This document shows, one piece after another, positions 11,479 to 20,045 of a stretch of 64,000 bases of DNA. The stretch covers positions 124,001 to 188,000 of the forward strand of contig NZ_JAINWJ010000004.1 of the NCBI RefSeq assembly GCF_021021415.1, given 5' to 3'. Source of the DNA: Martelella mediterranea (GTDB taxonomy: Bacteria; Pseudomonadota; Alphaproteobacteria; Rhizobiales; Rhizobiaceae). Position 1 is the stretch's first letter, and each line of letters starts with the position of its first letter. The notes below the pieces were generated by a model. That model saw only the letters and a program-made list of their open reading frames with translations, was not told the origin of the DNA and did not search any database. A program made the translations under genes and the position numbers.

Positions 11479-11908
11479 GGAGGATCCTCCATTCATAGGA
11501 AAACGGGCGGACGGCGGAAAGCCAGAGCGTGGCGAGGATCGCGATGAAGGTGATCGCGGAGAGGATCAGACCGCCCGGCACCACCGCCTTCCAGCCATCA
11601 CCCGCGTGGACGAAGCTGTTGAGGACCGCGAGTGCGAGAACGACGATGTAGCCGACCGTTTCGCCCCAGCCGGGCCGGTAATGGCGGGCGTTGGGGCGCA
11701 ACGCATCGCCGATGCCGGCAAGCACCGCAAGCGCGCCGAAAACGAGCCCGCCCAGCAATAGCCATTCCGAGAAGTGCTGCCACATCAGAACGGACGTCCG
11801 CCAATAGAGGATATCCGTGATCAGCGCGAAGCTGAACGCCACCAGCGGAAACGGGACAAATACGGAGCGGTAGGGATACCTGCCCACCGCGTTCTGTCGA
11901 GTATGCAT
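11471..11908 (-). CDS. DUF2231 membrane protein
   Basis: A 145-residue protein with four transmembrane helices and the DUF2231 pattern: 'FVPFPLVAFSFALITDILYW', 'WLLLGGLVFGALAVLAG', and His/Tyr residues near helix ends that could hold haem. The ATG at 11908 follows AAGGAGG at eight bases. It overlaps the downstream sugar dehydrogenase gene, a pairing that suggests a membrane electron-transfer partner for the dehydrogenase (inference). Confidence 0.85.
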   Translation of the reverse strand: MHTRQNAVGRYPYRSVFVPFPLVAFSFALITDILYWRTSVLMWQHFSEWLLLGGLVFGALAVLAGIGDALRPNARHYRPGWGETVGYIVVLALAVLNSFVHAGDGWKAVVPGGLILSAITFIAILATLWLSAVRPFSYEWRILHD

Positions 11909-12224
11909 GAGCGTAACCTCCTTGCGTTCGAACGCGGCCACAACAGGCGGAAGACGGTTTTGTTCCTGGGCGGCGCGGAAGGCGGCGTTCAGCAGGTGCC
12001 GCAGAGCCGCCCGCTACACATACGGCAGGCTCGAACCTGTCAAACCGCCAGGTGAAGGCTTCGCCGAAGCCTTCAACAGCAGATTCCGCGCGGAATTTTG
12101 TGAACCAGATCATGACCCTCGCGAATGCGCGCGAAAGAGTTGGCGTATTGAGGTAAGCACGACAATGGGGCCGTCCTCATTCTGCGGTCGGGTGCAACCT
12201 CCCGACCGCATTTCATAATCCCGG
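11909..12224. other. Intergenic stretch with a GC-rich hairpin
   Basis: About 315 bases without a convincing gene. The ribosome site of the DUF2231 gene is at its left end. A perfect 9-bp stem, GCGGTCGGG (12184-12192) with CCCGACCGC (12201-12209), loop of eight, lies just before the autotransporter remnant and is followed by ATTTCATAAT. Nothing else was recognised. Confidence 0.4.
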
Positions 12225-12694
12225 GTGGCGCTACCAGCCTGTCATGGTGAACACAGCCGGAAAATGTCTGCTATTGGTTCCGGCACGGCGGATGTCACGA
12301 CGACCGGCAACGGCTATCCGCCCAGCGTCTACTTTTCGGCCCTCGGGAACCCGAGACCTCCGGGTCCCCCGCGGCCCCGGCGCCAGCCTTTCGTGCCGCT
12401 CTCCGAAGGTTATTAGTCGGCGCTCCTGGACATGAACACGCTTCCGACCATGCGCCAGCGCGTCGGCAAGCGGGCCTGGCTCGGCAGAGAAGTGGTTGTT
12501 CCGCCCGCGCCCGCGCCGGTGCTGACGCCGAAGGACCCGGGCTACTACTCGCAGACGAACGTCTCCGTTAACAGCGCCGGCACGCCCGAATTGGATCAGA
12601 ACGAAAGCCAGGCCACCTTCATGATCCCGCTCCAGCGGTCCGCGCCGGCTCCTACTCCTACGGCGGCAATCTTGGCTGTCGCGTGAAGTGGTAG
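12225..12694 (+). pseudogene. Decayed autotransporter remnant
   Basis: In one frame the sequence reads a passenger-like 'GSGTADVTTTGNGYPPSVYF', then a TAG stop (12414-12416), then 'SALLDMNTLPTMRQRVGKRAW'. That last segment closely resembles the passenger/barrel junction of rhizobial autotransporters, where 'ALLxxNxLPTxxQRVGNR' precedes the beta-barrel. The frame continues to 12686. A short beta-strand-like ending 'YSYGGNLGCRVKW' then stop (12692-12694) is in a different frame, so there is at least one stop and one frameshift, and most of the barrel is missing. The ORF 12432-12686 (84 residues) is therefore read as part of a wreck, not a gene. An intact autotransporter lies at 31.6 kb. Confidence 0.55.
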
Positions 12695-12713
12695 ATCAGT
12701 CTCATAGTCAAAT

Positions 12714-12739
12714 GGAAGCCGGAGAAATATCTCCGGCTT
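12714..12739. terminator. Strong hairpin between autotransporter remnant and SBP gene end
   Basis: GAAGCCGGAGA pairs with TCTCCGGCTTC around a four-base loop (about 12716-12741). No long T-run follows on either strand, so it may be a weak terminator or mRNA 3'-end protector for the minus-strand peptide-binding protein gene that ends at 12824. Confidence 0.5.
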
Positions 12740-12823
12740 CGTACTGCGAGCAAACCTTCGGCGATTGCCGGGGGTTTTAGGTTGTTTCCCGCGGTCTACG
12801 GAGCTCGCCTCTCGTCGGTGAGC

Positions 12824-14410
12824 CTACTTCGTCACCAGCCGGTAATAGACGAAGTCCGAGGTCGCGCCGTTGACGTAGCCTTCGACGTCATCCTGCATGG
12901 CAACCTCGTAGGCGGCCTGGAACATGATGATGATCGGCGAGGTTTCCTGCACCTTCTTCTGCAGGTCGACATAGATGTCGAGACGCTTTTCCGGATCGGA
13001 TTCCGAAAGCGCGGCCATGGTTTCCTTGTTCATGTCGTCCGGCACGGCCCATGCGTTCCGCCAGGTGGTGGTGGCCTGATAATTGTCGTCCGAATTGTCG
13101 GAATTGTAGGCGAAGGCCTTGGCGTTGGAATGCGGGTCCATGAAGTCCGGACCCCAATAGAGCAGCATCGCCTCATGGGTGCGGTCGCGGTATTTGGTGA
13201 TCACCTGCGCGCCGGTGCCCGGGATGATGTCGAAATTGATGCCGGCCTCGGCGAAGCTTGCCTGCAGCGACTGCGCCATGTCGGTGAACGGCGCGGAATT
13301 GATGACGTCGAGCGTCACGTCGATCGGCGTTTCGACGCCGGCATCGGCGAGGATCTGCTTGGCTTTTTCCGGATCGTAGGTGAAGGGCGTTTCATCATAG
13401 GAACCCGGGAAACCCTTCGGCCAGAACGCCTGATGGATTTCCATCTGGCCCTTCAGGAAGCTGTCGGTCATGCCCTCGTAATTCACGAGGTAGCGCGCGG
13501 CCTCCCAGACGGCTTCCGGCTGCAACGCCTCGGTCTTCTGGTTGAAGGACAGGAAGTGGACGGCGGCCTGCGGGAAGGTCTCGACCTTGATGCCGTCGCC
13601 TTCGATGGAGGCGATCTGGTCCGGCGTCAGGTTGCGGGCGAGGTCGACGTCACCGGAGGTCAGCAGCAATTGCTGCGTCGCCGATTCCGCCACATGGCGG
13701 ATGATCACCGATTCCATCGCCGGCGCGCCCTTGAAGTAATCCGGGTTGGCGGTCAGCCGGATCAGCTCGGCCGGACGGTAATCGGCAAGGCTGAAGGGGC
13801 CGGAGCCGGCGGTATTGGAATTCAGCCAGGCATTGCCCATGTCGCCGTCGGTCTCGTGCGCCATCACTTCCTTTTCGTCGACGATCGAGGCCGGACGGGA
13901 GGCGAGCACGTTGAGCACGAAGGCGGAAGAGAAGTCGCCGTCATATTTGATGGTGACGGTTTTGCCGTCGACGCTCACCATGTCGTCGACATTCTCCGGC
14001 GTCCAGCCGAGCTGGGCAAGGATGAAGGCGGGCGTCAGGTTCAGCTTGATGACGCGGCCGAGTGAAAACGCCACATCCTCGGCACGGACAGGATTGCCGG
14101 AGGAGAAGGTGGCATCGTCGCGCATCGTGAAGGTGATGGTCTTGGCCTCGTCATCGGCCGTCCATTCGCTGGCAAGGCCGGCCGAAAGCACGGTCGGGTC
14201 CTCGGCATCATACTGCACCAGCCGGTCATAGGTGTTGGTGACGAGTTCGCCGGAGGTGAATTCATAGGCCTGGGCCGGGTCGATCGCGACGATATCGTCG
14301 ATGTTCTGAGCGACGACCAGCATGTTTGCGGGCGTGTCGGCCATGGCAGACCCCGCGCCCATCGGCAGGGTCAGCGCGGCCGCGAGTAGTGCGGCTTTGA
14401 AGAGTTTCAT
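12824..14410 (-). CDS. Peptide-type ABC transporter substrate-binding protein (family 5)
   Basis: The 528-residue precursor has a Sec signal (1-24, ending in 'GSAMA') and a family-5 solute-binding fold: 'TYDRLVQYDAEDPTVLSAGLASEW', 'ITFTMRDDATFSSGNPVRAEDVAFS', and a C-terminal lobe with 'AEAGINFDIIPGTGAQVITKYRDR' (dipeptide/oligopeptide class). ATG 14410 is preceded by AGAGGAGAACTGACC. It lies just downstream of the XRE-cupin regulator on the same strand, while the permeases and ATPases are divergent. Ligand unknown: peptides, opines or similar small compounds are all seen in this family. Confidence 0.9.
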   Translation of the reverse strand: MKLFKAALLAAALTLPMGAGSAMADTPANMLVVAQNIDDIVAIDPAQAYEFTSGELVTNTYDRLVQYDAEDPTVLSAGLASEWTADDEAKTITFTMRDDATFSSGNPVRAEDVAFSLGRVIKLNLTPAFILAQLGWTPENVDDMVSVDGKTVTIKYDGDFSSAFVLNVLASRPASIVDEKEVMAHETDGDMGNAWLNSNTAGSGPFSLADYRPAELIRLTANPDYFKGAPAMESVIIRHVAESATQQLLLTSGDVDLARNLTPDQIASIEGDGIKVETFPQAAVHFLSFNQKTEALQPEAVWEAARYLVNYEGMTDSFLKGQMEIHQAFWPKGFPGSYDETPFTYDPEKAKQILADAGVETPIDVTLDVINSAPFTDMAQSLQASFAEAGINFDIIPGTGAQVITKYRDRTHEAMLLYWGPDFMDPHSNAKAFAYNSDNSDDNYQATTTWRNAWAVPDDMNKETMAALSESDPEKRLDIYVDLQKKVQETSPIIIMFQAAYEVAMQDDVEGYVNGATSDFVYYRLVTK

Positions 14411-14412
14411 GG

Positions 14413-15051
14413 TCAGTTCTCCTCTTTCTGGTTCGGTTTTGCCGTCTGTGCGGCTGGTTTCGGGGCGGCATTGGATCGGAACAGCGCCAGCGTTCCCGCC
14501 CAGAGAAGCTTTGCCGGCCTGTCCGTATGGTTCGACCATGCATGCGGCTGGCTGCCGCGGAAATGCAGGCTGTCGCCCGCCGACATGATCATTTCCTCAT
14601 TATCGACGCGCTGGGTGATCGATCCCTCCAGCACGTAGATGATTTCCTCGCCTTCATGGCTGACGAGTTCCGAGCGGTAACCGGGCGGCACGGTCATCAC
14701 GAAGGAGGAGAGCGTGTTGCCAGGAAAATCGGACCCGAGGCGCTCATAGATCACCGAGGAGCCGTCGACCGAGAATTTGGTGCGCGCGCCCTCTCGCGTC
14801 AGCGCGTCGCGCGGCGTTGGCGCGGCGATGAAATAATCGATGCCGACGCCGAGCGCCCGGGCAATCTGCGCCAGCGTGCCGAGCGAGGGCACGGCCTGGT
14901 CACGTTCGACCTGGCTCAGATAGCCGACGGAGACGCCCGATGCCTGGCTGAGCGCCGTCAGCGTCATCTGCATCTGCTGTCGGCGGGCCCGGATGATCGA
15001 TCCGACCCTGGGCTGTGTCGTGTCCCGCATGGCGACGAGCGTTTCGCGCAT
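14413..15051 (-). CDS. XRE-family regulator with cupin sensor domain
   Basis: A 212-residue regulator. The N-terminal helix-turn-helix (about 14-70) contains 'MTLTALSQASGVSVGYLSQVERDQAVPSLGTL', and a cupin_2 domain follows (about 110-185, 'GEEIIYVLEGSITQRVDNEE'). Related proteins (PuuR-like, SutR-like) bind small effectors in the cupin and repress adjacent transport or catabolic genes. The stop lies two bases before the SBP gene start, and the gene diverges from the permease operon, so it probably controls both. An internal ATG at codon 8 is an alternative start. Confidence 0.88.
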   Translation of the reverse strand: MRETLVAMRDTTQPRVGSIIRARRQQMQMTLTALSQASGVSVGYLSQVERDQAVPSLGTLAQIARALGVGIDYFIAAPTPRDALTREGARTKFSVDGSSVIYERLGSDFPGNTLSSFVMTVPPGYRSELVSHEGEEIIYVLEGSITQRVDNEEMIMSAGDSLHFRGSQPHAWSNHTDRPAKLLWAGTLALFRSNAAPKPAAQTAKPNQKEEN

Positions 15052-15210
15052 ATTTCATCCCGATCAAAATTTTTTTGATCTAAGCAAAAAAACTTGTATT
15101 ATCCAAGTGAAAATATTCATCGCGCCGCGCCTTGCGGCGGCAGAGCCTCCCGCCAGACAAGGGAAAGACCCGAATTGAGTTTTGAGCCAGCCGGCCCGAC
15201 AGACGAAACG
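15052..15210. promoter_or_regulatory. Divergent promoter/operator region for XRE-cupin and ABC permease genes
   Basis: Strikingly AT-rich for this genome. An inverted repeat, GATCAAAA-N3-TTTTGATC, lies at 15062-15080, and a second smaller one, ACTTG-N7-CAAGT, at 15092-15108. Both are good candidate operators for the XRE-cupin regulator (inference). Confidence 0.55.
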
Positions 15211-16260
15211 ATGCCAGTGGCCGGACCGTCGCGCATCAGGCGCGGCGGACGCATGCTGGGCGCCATCGCCTCGGTGCTGGTCACCATCGCGTTCACCTTT
15301 CTCGGCCTCCTCGCCATCACCTTCTTCATCGGCCGGGTGATCCCGATCGATCCGGTGCTCGCGGTGGTCGGCGATCGCGCGACGCCGGAGGTCTATGAGG
15401 CCGCCCGCGTGCAGATGGGGCTCGACCAGCCGCTGCCGGTGCAGTTCTTTCATTATGTCGTCAATGTGCTGTCCGGCGATTTCGGCCGCTCCGTCTCCAC
15501 CGGCCGGCTCGTCTCGGAAGATCTCGCCCGGTTCTTCCCGGCGACGCTGGAAATGGCGACGATCGGCATCATCATCGGCGTTCTGCTCGGCGTGCCCATG
15601 GGCGTCTATGCCGCCGCCCATCGCGGTCGCCCGCTCGATCAGGTCATCCGCGTCATCGGCATGCTCGGCTATTCGGTGCCCGCCTTCTGGCTCGGCCTTG
15701 TCGGGTTAGCGCTGTTTTACGCCCGCTTCGGCCTCGTCGGCGGGCCGGGGCGGCTCGATATCTTCTATGACGGGCTGGTGCCCCCGGTGACCGGGCTCAT
15801 TCTGGTGGACAGCCTGATCGCCGGCGAAACCGACATCTTCTTCAACGCCATCTCGCATATCATCTTGCCGGCCTCGGTGCTGGGCTTCTTCAGCCTCGCC
15901 TATATCGCCCGCATGACCCGATCCTTCATGCTCGACCAGCTCGGCCAGGATTTCGTCACCACAGCGCGGGTCAAGGGTGTCGCCGAATGGCTGGTGATCT
16001 GGCGTCATGCCTTCCGGCCGATCCTGGTGCCGCTGATCACCGTGATCGGCCTCTCCTTTGCGGGCCTGCTCGAGGGCTCGGTGATGATCGAGACGGTTTT
16101 TTCCTGGCCCGGCATCGGCAATTACCTGACGACCGCGCTTTTGAACGCCGACATGAACGCCGTGCTCGGCGCGACGCTGGTTGTCGGTTCGGTGTTCATC
16201 CTGATCAACAAACTCTCCGACGTGCTCTACCGCGTCATCGACCCGAGGGCCCGCCGATGA
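15211..16260 (+). CDS. Peptide-type ABC permease (DppB-like)
   Basis: A 349-residue inner-membrane permease with six helices and a DppB-type N-terminus ('TFFIGRVIPIDPVLAVVGDR'). The EAA loop is present ('FVTTARVKGVAEWLVIWRHA'), as is the family signature 'GSVMIETVFSWPGIG'. ATG 15211 is used. An in-frame TTG at 15175 has a better upstream purine run (GGGAAAG), so the true N-terminus may be 12 residues longer. It is the first gene of a tightly coupled permease-permease-ATPase-ATPase-GAF operon. Confidence 0.9.
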   Translation: MPVAGPSRIRRGGRMLGAIASVLVTIAFTFLGLLAITFFIGRVIPIDPVLAVVGDRATPEVYEAARVQMGLDQPLPVQFFHYVVNVLSGDFGRSVSTGRLVSEDLARFFPATLEMATIGIIIGVLLGVPMGVYAAAHRGRPLDQVIRVIGMLGYSVPAFWLGLVGLALFYARFGLVGGPGRLDIFYDGLVPPVTGLILVDSLIAGETDIFFNAISHIILPASVLGFFSLAYIARMTRSFMLDQLGQDFVTTARVKGVAEWLVIWRHAFRPILVPLITVIGLSFAGLLEGSVMIETVFSWPGIGNYLTTALLNADMNAVLGATLVVGSVFILINKLSDVLYRVIDPRARR

Positions 16261-17159
16261 TCACACGCGACTGGCTCCTGGCCGATTCTCCCACATCGCT
16301 GCTGCAGGCGCGGCTTGGCGCATCCTATCGCGCCGGTCTCGCGCTGCTCGGCAATCCGCTCGCCGCCATCGGGCTTGCGATCGTGCTGCTGCTGGTCATC
16401 ATGGCTGTCTTCGCCCCCTGGCTTGCGCCCTATTCGCCCTTCGGCCAGTCACTTGGCGAAAGGCTGCAGCCGCCGAGCCTGCAACACTGGATGGGCACGG
16501 ACGAACTCGGCCGCGACATTCTCTCCCGCGTCATCTACGGCGCGCGGATCACGCTGATGATCGTGGCCCTGGTTGCGATCATCTCCGCGCCGATCGGCCT
16601 CATCGCCGGCGCGGTCTCGGCCTATTTCGGCGGCTGGACCGACCGGATCATGATGGGCATCACCGATGTGTTCCTGTCGATGCCGAAGCTGATCCTCGCG
16701 CTTGCCTTCGTCGCCGCGCTTGGCCCCGGCATCGAGAACGCGATCATCGCGATTGCGATCACCGCCTGGCCGGCCTATGCCCGCATCGCCCGCGCCGAGA
16801 CCATGACGTTTCGCAATTCCGAATTCATCGATGCCGTGCGGATGCAGGGCGCGTCCCCGGCGCGGATCATCTTCCGCCACATCCTGCCGCTCTGCACCTC
16901 CTCGATGATCATCCGCGTCACCCTCGACATGGCCGGCATCATCCTGACGGCGGCGGGCCTCGGCTTCATCGGGCTCGGCGCGCAGCCGCCATTGCCGGAA
17001 TGGGGCGCGATGATCTCGCGCGGGCGCGCCTTCATCCTCGACCAGTGGTGGGTGGCGACCATGCCGGGCTTTGCGATCCTCGTCGTCAGCCTCGGCTTCT
17101 GCTTCCTCGGCGACGGGTTGCGCGACGTGCTCGACCCGAAACAGGGGGCCGGACGATGA
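16257..17159 (+). CDS. Peptide-type ABC permease (DppC-like)
   Basis: A 300-residue permease with a cytoplasmic N-terminus and six helices. It shows the conserved 'HWMGTDELGRDILSRVIYGAR' region of DppC proteins (quoted in part) and an EAA loop in 'FIDAVRMQGASPARIIFRHI'. It pairs with the upstream DppB-like protein to form the channel. The start ATG overlaps the previous stop by ATGA. Confidence 0.92.
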   Translation: MITRDWLLADSPTSLLQARLGASYRAGLALLGNPLAAIGLAIVLLLVIMAVFAPWLAPYSPFGQSLGERLQPPSLQHWMGTDELGRDILSRVIYGARITLMIVALVAIISAPIGLIAGAVSAYFGGWTDRIMMGITDVFLSMPKLILALAFVAALGPGIENAIIAIAITAWPAYARIARAETMTFRNSEFIDAVRMQGASPARIIFRHILPLCTSSMIIRVTLDMAGIILTAAGLGFIGLGAQPPLPEWGAMISRGRAFILDQWWVATMPGFAILVVSLGFCFLGDGLRDVLDPKQGAGR

Positions 17160-17980
17160 CGGCGCTCCTTGATATCCAGAACCTCCGCGTCTCCTTCCCG
17201 ACCCACAAGGGCCGCGTCGAGGTGGTGAAAGGGCTCTCTTTCACCCTTGGCCGCGAACGCCTCGGCATTGTCGGCGAATCCGGCTCCGGCAAGTCGATGA
17301 CCGGCCGCTCGATCCTGAAGCTGATCGCTCCACCCGGACGGGTGACCGCCGACCGGCTCGATTTCGACGGCATCGACATCCTGGCGCAATCGTCCCGGCA
17401 GATGCGGAAAATCCGCGGCGCGCGCATCTCGATGGTGATGCAGGACCCGAAATTCTCGCTCAACCCGGTACTGACCATCGGCGCCCAGATCGGTGAGGCG
17501 CTGGCCGCGCATTTCTCGCTGTCGCGCCGCGCAATCCGCGAACGCAGCATCGCCATGCTGGAATCGGTGCGGATCGACGATCCCGAACGGGTGATGGGCC
17601 TTTATCCGCACGAAATCTCCGGCGGCATGGGCCAGCGGGTGATGATCGCGATGATGCTGATCCCGGAACCGGACCTCCTGATTGCCGACGAACCGACCTC
17701 GGCGCTCGACGTTTCGGTGCAGGGCCAGGTGCTCGATATCATGGACCGGCTGGTCCGCGACAAGGGCATGGGGCTGATCTTCATCAGCCATGATCTCGAT
17801 CTGGTGTCGCGTTATTGCGATCGCATTCTGGTGATGCGCTCCGGCGAGATCGTCGAGGAATGTGTGGCGTCCGAGCTTTCACAGGCGCGCCATCCCTATA
17901 CGCGCGGCTTGCTGGCAGCGATGCCGCGCATGGATGAGGACCGTGATTTCCTGCCGGTGCTGGAACGGGGAGACACGTGA
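17156..17980 (+). CDS. Peptide-type ABC ATP-binding protein (DppD-like)
   Basis: A 274-residue ATPase with Walker A 'GESGSGKSM', Q-loop 'VMQDPKFSLNP', signature 'ISGGMGQRVMIAMML' (SGGMGQ in place of SGGQRQ), Walker B 'LLIADEPTSALD' and H-loop 'LIFISHDLDLV'. The C-terminal 'HPYTRGLLAAMP' is typical of the oligopeptide subfamily. No Cys-rich Fe-S tail motif is seen. Start overlaps the previous stop by four bases. Confidence 0.92.
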   Translation: MTALLDIQNLRVSFPTHKGRVEVVKGLSFTLGRERLGIVGESGSGKSMTGRSILKLIAPPGRVTADRLDFDGIDILAQSSRQMRKIRGARISMVMQDPKFSLNPVLTIGAQIGEALAAHFSLSRRAIRERSIAMLESVRIDDPERVMGLYPHEISGGMGQRVMIAMMLIPEPDLLIADEPTSALDVSVQGQVLDIMDRLVRDKGMGLIFISHDLDLVSRYCDRILVMRSGEIVEECVASELSQARHPYTRGLLAAMPRMDEDRDFLPVLERGDT

Positions 17981-18726
17981 TGACCGCGCTTTCCCTGAAC
18001 AATGTCGATATTTCCTATGGCGACACCAAGGTCGTCTTCGGCGCCGGCCTTGCTGTGGCCGAGGGCGAGAGTTTCGCGCTTGTCGGCGAGAGCGGCTCGG
18101 GCAAATCGACCATCCTGCGCGCCATCGCTGGCCTCGCGCCGGACTGGTCCGGCGATATCGCCGTCCTCGGCAAGCCGCGCGGCAAGAAACTCGACAAGGA
18201 TTTTGCCCGCATCTGCCAGATGGTGTTTCAGGACCCCTACGGCTCGATCCATCCGCGCAAGACAATCGATGCCACGCTATCCGAACCGCTGGCCGTCCAC
18301 GGCATCGGCAACCGTTCCGAACGGGTGGAGGCGATGCTGGCCGCCGTCGGCCTCGACCGCCGTTTCCGGTTCCGCTTTCCGCACCAGCTTTCCGGCGGCC
18401 AGCGCCAGCGTGTGGCAATTGCCCGCGCGCTAATGCTGGAGCCGAAAATCCTGCTGCTGGACGAGCCGACCTCGGCGCTCGACGTCTCGGTGCAGGCCGA
18501 AATCCTCAACCTCCTGAAGCGGCTACGCGCCGAGCAAAACCTCACCTTCCTGCTCGTCACCCACAACCTGCCGGTGGTCTCGTTTCTCTGCGACCGGCTG
18601 GCGGTGATGCGGCGCGGACAGATCGTCGAGATCGCCGGCGTCGAGAAACTCAAGACCGGCGCGCTGGAACACCCCTATGCCCGCGAGCTCTATGCAGCAA
18701 GCGGCGGACATACCGAAGGACACTGA
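17980..18726 (+). CDS. Peptide-type ABC ATP-binding protein (DppF-like)
   Basis: A 248-residue ATPase, short for DppF proteins (about 320) but with all motifs: Walker A 'GESGSGKST', 'MVFQDPYGSIHPRKT', signature 'LSGGQRQRVAIARAL', Walker B 'ILLLDEPTSALD' and the His switch in 'LLVTHNL'. ATG 17980 shares one base with the previous stop; a GTG one codon upstream is possible. It forms the heterodimeric motor with the DppD-like protein. Confidence 0.92.
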   Translation: MTALSLNNVDISYGDTKVVFGAGLAVAEGESFALVGESGSGKSTILRAIAGLAPDWSGDIAVLGKPRGKKLDKDFARICQMVFQDPYGSIHPRKTIDATLSEPLAVHGIGNRSERVEAMLAAVGLDRRFRFRFPHQLSGGQRQRVAIARALMLEPKILLLDEPTSALDVSVQAEILNLLKRLRAEQNLTFLLVTHNLPVVSFLCDRLAVMRRGQIVEIAGVEKLKTGALEHPYARELYAASGGHTEGH

Positions 18727-18727
18727 C

Positions 18728-19216
18728 ATGACCACCGAAACGGCGCTCGCCCGCTTTGCCACCGACATCGCGGCCGCCACCACGGCCGACGCCGCTTTCG
18801 AAGCGCTCCAGCGGCTGACTGAGGCGACCGTCGGCGTGAAGCTGTTCACGGTGATGACGGTGGACATGGAAGCGGGTCTTGCGCGCCGCGCCTATACCAG
18901 CGATCCCGTATCCTATCCGGCGACCGGCACCAAGCCGATCCATCATGATGCCTGGTTCGATATCGTTCACATCGAACGCCGCCCCTTCGTCGCCAACACG
19001 ATTGAGGACATCGCCAAGGTGTTCCCGGATCACGCGCTGATCGACTCGCTCGGCTGCCAGTCGGTGGTCAACCTGCCGGTCATCCTCGGCGGCGAACTCG
19101 TCGCCACGGTCAACATGCTGCACGAGACGGATCACTATACGCCGGAGCGCGTTGCCGCGATCGTGCGCGACCTCACCATCCCCGCCCAGCTTTGCCTGAG
19201 CGTTGCCAGAGGTTGA
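18728..19216 (+). CDS. Stand-alone GAF-domain protein
   Basis: A 162-residue protein that is essentially one GAF domain ('LTEATVGVKLFTVMTVDME' through 'VVNLPVILGGELVATVNMLHE'). It starts one base after the ATPase stop, so it is the last gene of the transporter operon. GAF domains bind small ligands such as nucleotides or metabolites. It lacks any output domain, so it may be a ligand-binding adaptor or an enzyme-like GAF (free-Met-sulfoxide reductases are GAF proteins, but their Cys triad is not evident; only one Cys, in 'GCQSV' and one near the end). Role in peptide uptake unknown. Confidence 0.75.
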   Translation: MTTETALARFATDIAAATTADAAFEALQRLTEATVGVKLFTVMTVDMEAGLARRAYTSDPVSYPATGTKPIHHDAWFDIVHIERRPFVANTIEDIAKVFPDHALIDSLGCQSVVNLPVILGGELVATVNMLHETDHYTPERVAAIVRDLTIPAQLCLSVARG

Positions 19217-19260
19217 AGCGGCTTCCGTTCGCGCCGGCTTTTGTTTCAATGTGAGGCGTT

Positions 19261-19989
19261 CTAGCAGGCCGTGAAACCGCCATCGATCGGCAACGATACG
19301 CCGGTGATCATGGAAGCCCCGTCGCTCAGCAGGAATACGATCGGGGCTGCGATTTCGTCTTCGCTTGCCCAGCGCCCGAGCGGCATCTGCGCCAAGAAGG
19401 GCTCGCCGATTTCGGGACGTCCCCAATAGAAGGCGGACATCTCGGTCATGACCACGGTCGGGTTCACGCTGTTGACGCGGATATTGTGGGGGCCGAGCTC
19501 AAGCGCAGAAACGCGGGTGATGTTGTCGAGCGCCGCCTTCGAGGAGCCGTAGGAAATATGGCCCTTCAGCGCGACGAGCGAAGCCTGGCTCGAGACATTG
19601 ACGATCGCGCCGCCCTGGCCAAGCCGGATCATTGATTTGGAGGCATATTTGGTGACCAGCAGCGCGCCGCGCGCATTGACCGAAATGACCTTGTCGAAAA
19701 CGTCGATATCGGTCTCCATCGGCGTTGCGATCTCGCCGCCAAAGCCGCCGCAGTTGACCACGCCCCACAGATCGCGCCCGTCGAGCGCTTCGCGAATGCT
19801 GTCTTCGCTTGTCAGATCGAATGGCAGGGTGGCGCAGCCGGTTTCCGCGGCAAGCGCATCAAGCGCCTCGGCGTTGCGGCCATTGGCGATAACGGTGGCG
19901 CCGGCGGCGACCAGTTGCCTCACGGTGGCCGCACCGATCCCGCCGCTGGCGCCGGTTACGAGGATGGGGCCTTTGCCGAACGTGGCCAT
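19261..19989 (-). CDS. SDR oxidoreductase of the L-xylulose reductase (DCXR) type
   Basis: A 242-residue short-chain dehydrogenase with cofactor motif 'TGASGGIG' (12-19), NNAG replaced by 'NCGGFGG', catalytic Ser in 'NVSSQASLV' and Y-x3-K in 'YGSSK'. The downstream block 'ALELGPHNIRVNSVNPTVVM' and the C-terminal 'PIDGGFTAC' strongly recall dicarbonyl/L-xylulose reductases and related polyol dehydrogenases. It is the last gene of the sugar ABC operon, so it probably interconverts a polyol and a ketose imported by it (inference). Start ATG 19989 follows GGAAGGAAAACTGAC. Confidence 0.85.
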   Translation of the reverse strand: MATFGKGPILVTGASGGIGAATVRQLVAAGATVIANGRNAEALDALAAETGCATLPFDLTSEDSIREALDGRDLWGVVNCGGFGGEIATPMETDIDVFDKVISVNARGALLVTKYASKSMIRLGQGGAIVNVSSQASLVALKGHISYGSSKAALDNITRVSALELGPHNIRVNSVNPTVVMTEMSAFYWGRPEIGEPFLAQMPLGRWASEDEIAAPIVFLLSDGASMITGVSLPIDGGFTAC

Positions 19990-20045
19990 GTCAGTTTTCC
20001 TTCCCGATTTGTCGGTATTCCGGTTTGTTGCGGTGATGCTGTCGC

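Noticed and set aside
12432-12686. A separate 84-residue gene
   Set aside because: Its beginning is the continuation of an autotransporter junction motif that starts before the ATG (after an in-frame stop), and its end lies in a different frame from the barrel-like terminus; a pseudogene explains it better.
16449-16880. Minus-strand frame rich in His/Asp inside the permease gene
   Set aside because: It is antisense to conserved membrane helices and the EAA loop of the DppC-like permease, with no ribosome site.
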